Assembly: GCF_023703325.1 (NCBI RefSeq)
Contig: NZ_JAMQGM010000038.1
Span: 1 to 41,355 of the forward strand
Direction of reading: 5' to 3'
Source of the DNA: Streptomyces meridianus
GTDB lineage: Bacteria > Actinomycetota > Actinomycetes > Streptomycetales > Streptomycetaceae
Length of the DNA stretch: 41,355 nucleotides
Below are positions 41,325 to 41,355 of the stretch, piece after piece; within the stretch, counting starts at the first letter, position 1; every line of letters starts with the position of its first letter. Position numbers and translations under genes: made by a program. Below the pieces are notes generated by a model. It was not told the origin of the DNA, did not search any database, and worked only from the letters and a program-made list of their open reading frames with translations.

Positions 41325-41355
41325 TAGTGTTGGAAACACCGAAGGGAAGCGCCCG
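41325..41355 (+). promoter_or_regulatory. -10 box and start of a probable rRNA operon leader (partial)
   Basis: TAGTGT (41325-41330) fits a -10 box, with weak TCAGGG 17 bp upstream. The following bases (GGAAACACCGAAGGGAAGCG) match what I recall of the leader upstream of Streptomyces 16S rRNA genes. The 16S gene itself would lie beyond the window. From 41134 to here no protein gene is convincing. Confidence 0.55.

Overview
The window is high-GC actinobacterial chromosome, almost certainly Streptomyces or a very close relative. This rests on strong GC bias at third codon positions with long antisense shadow reading frames, GTG/TTG starts, candidate leaderless mRNAs, a cvn conservon, an NsdA-type regulator, and a crr-ptsI pair beside what looks like the start of an rRNA operon leader. 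Most of it reads as ordinary core or semi-core chromosome. No insertion sequence, prophage, CRISPR array or tRNA gene was seen.

Layout. 1-7174: a secreted zinc amidase (-), a phosphotransferase-fold kinase (-), a divergent NsdA-like HTH/TPR regulator (+) preceded by three 10-bp direct repeats, and a PAS plus SpoIIE/PP2C-type phosphatase (-) lacking two expected metal-ligand aspartates. 7175-15530: a HEAT-repeat-like protein (+) and a complete fused HyuA-HyuB 5-oxoprolinase (+), convergent with a pxpABC operon (-). A GntR/FCD regulator (+) is divergent from pxpA across a short promoter region holding a textbook FadR-family operator. Two unrelated enzyme systems for 5-oxoproline therefore sit back to back.

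15668-22991: a three-gene operon that looks like a MukBEF/MksBEF/Wadjet-type condensin: a kleisin-like protein, a small winged-helix (KITE-like) partner and a 1584-residue SMC-like coiled-coil ATPase. No JetD/MksG nuclease lies next to it. This is the best candidate for a poorly described system here. 23034-27483: a small membrane protein (-), then cvnA-cvnB-cvnC (+). The usual fourth gene, the small GTPase cvnD, is absent and a truncated alpha/beta-hydrolase start is in its place.

27484-31053: a DUF4032 protein (-) and glpF-glpK (-), with glpK broken by an apparent one-base deletion. 31386-35551: a DUF962/Mpo1-like membrane protein (-), a VanX-type D-Ala-D-Ala dipeptidase (-) divergent from a leaderless Nudix hydrolase (+), and a GH31-like protein (-) whose catalytic core appears deleted. 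35774-41355: acetoacetyl-CoA synthetase (+), an unrecognised 295-residue protein (+), then ptsI and crr (-), the general phosphotransferase components EI and EIIA-Glc. The right edge holds promoter-like elements and the beginning of a probable rRNA operon leader.

Family assignments come from reading motifs and recalled family features; no database search was run.
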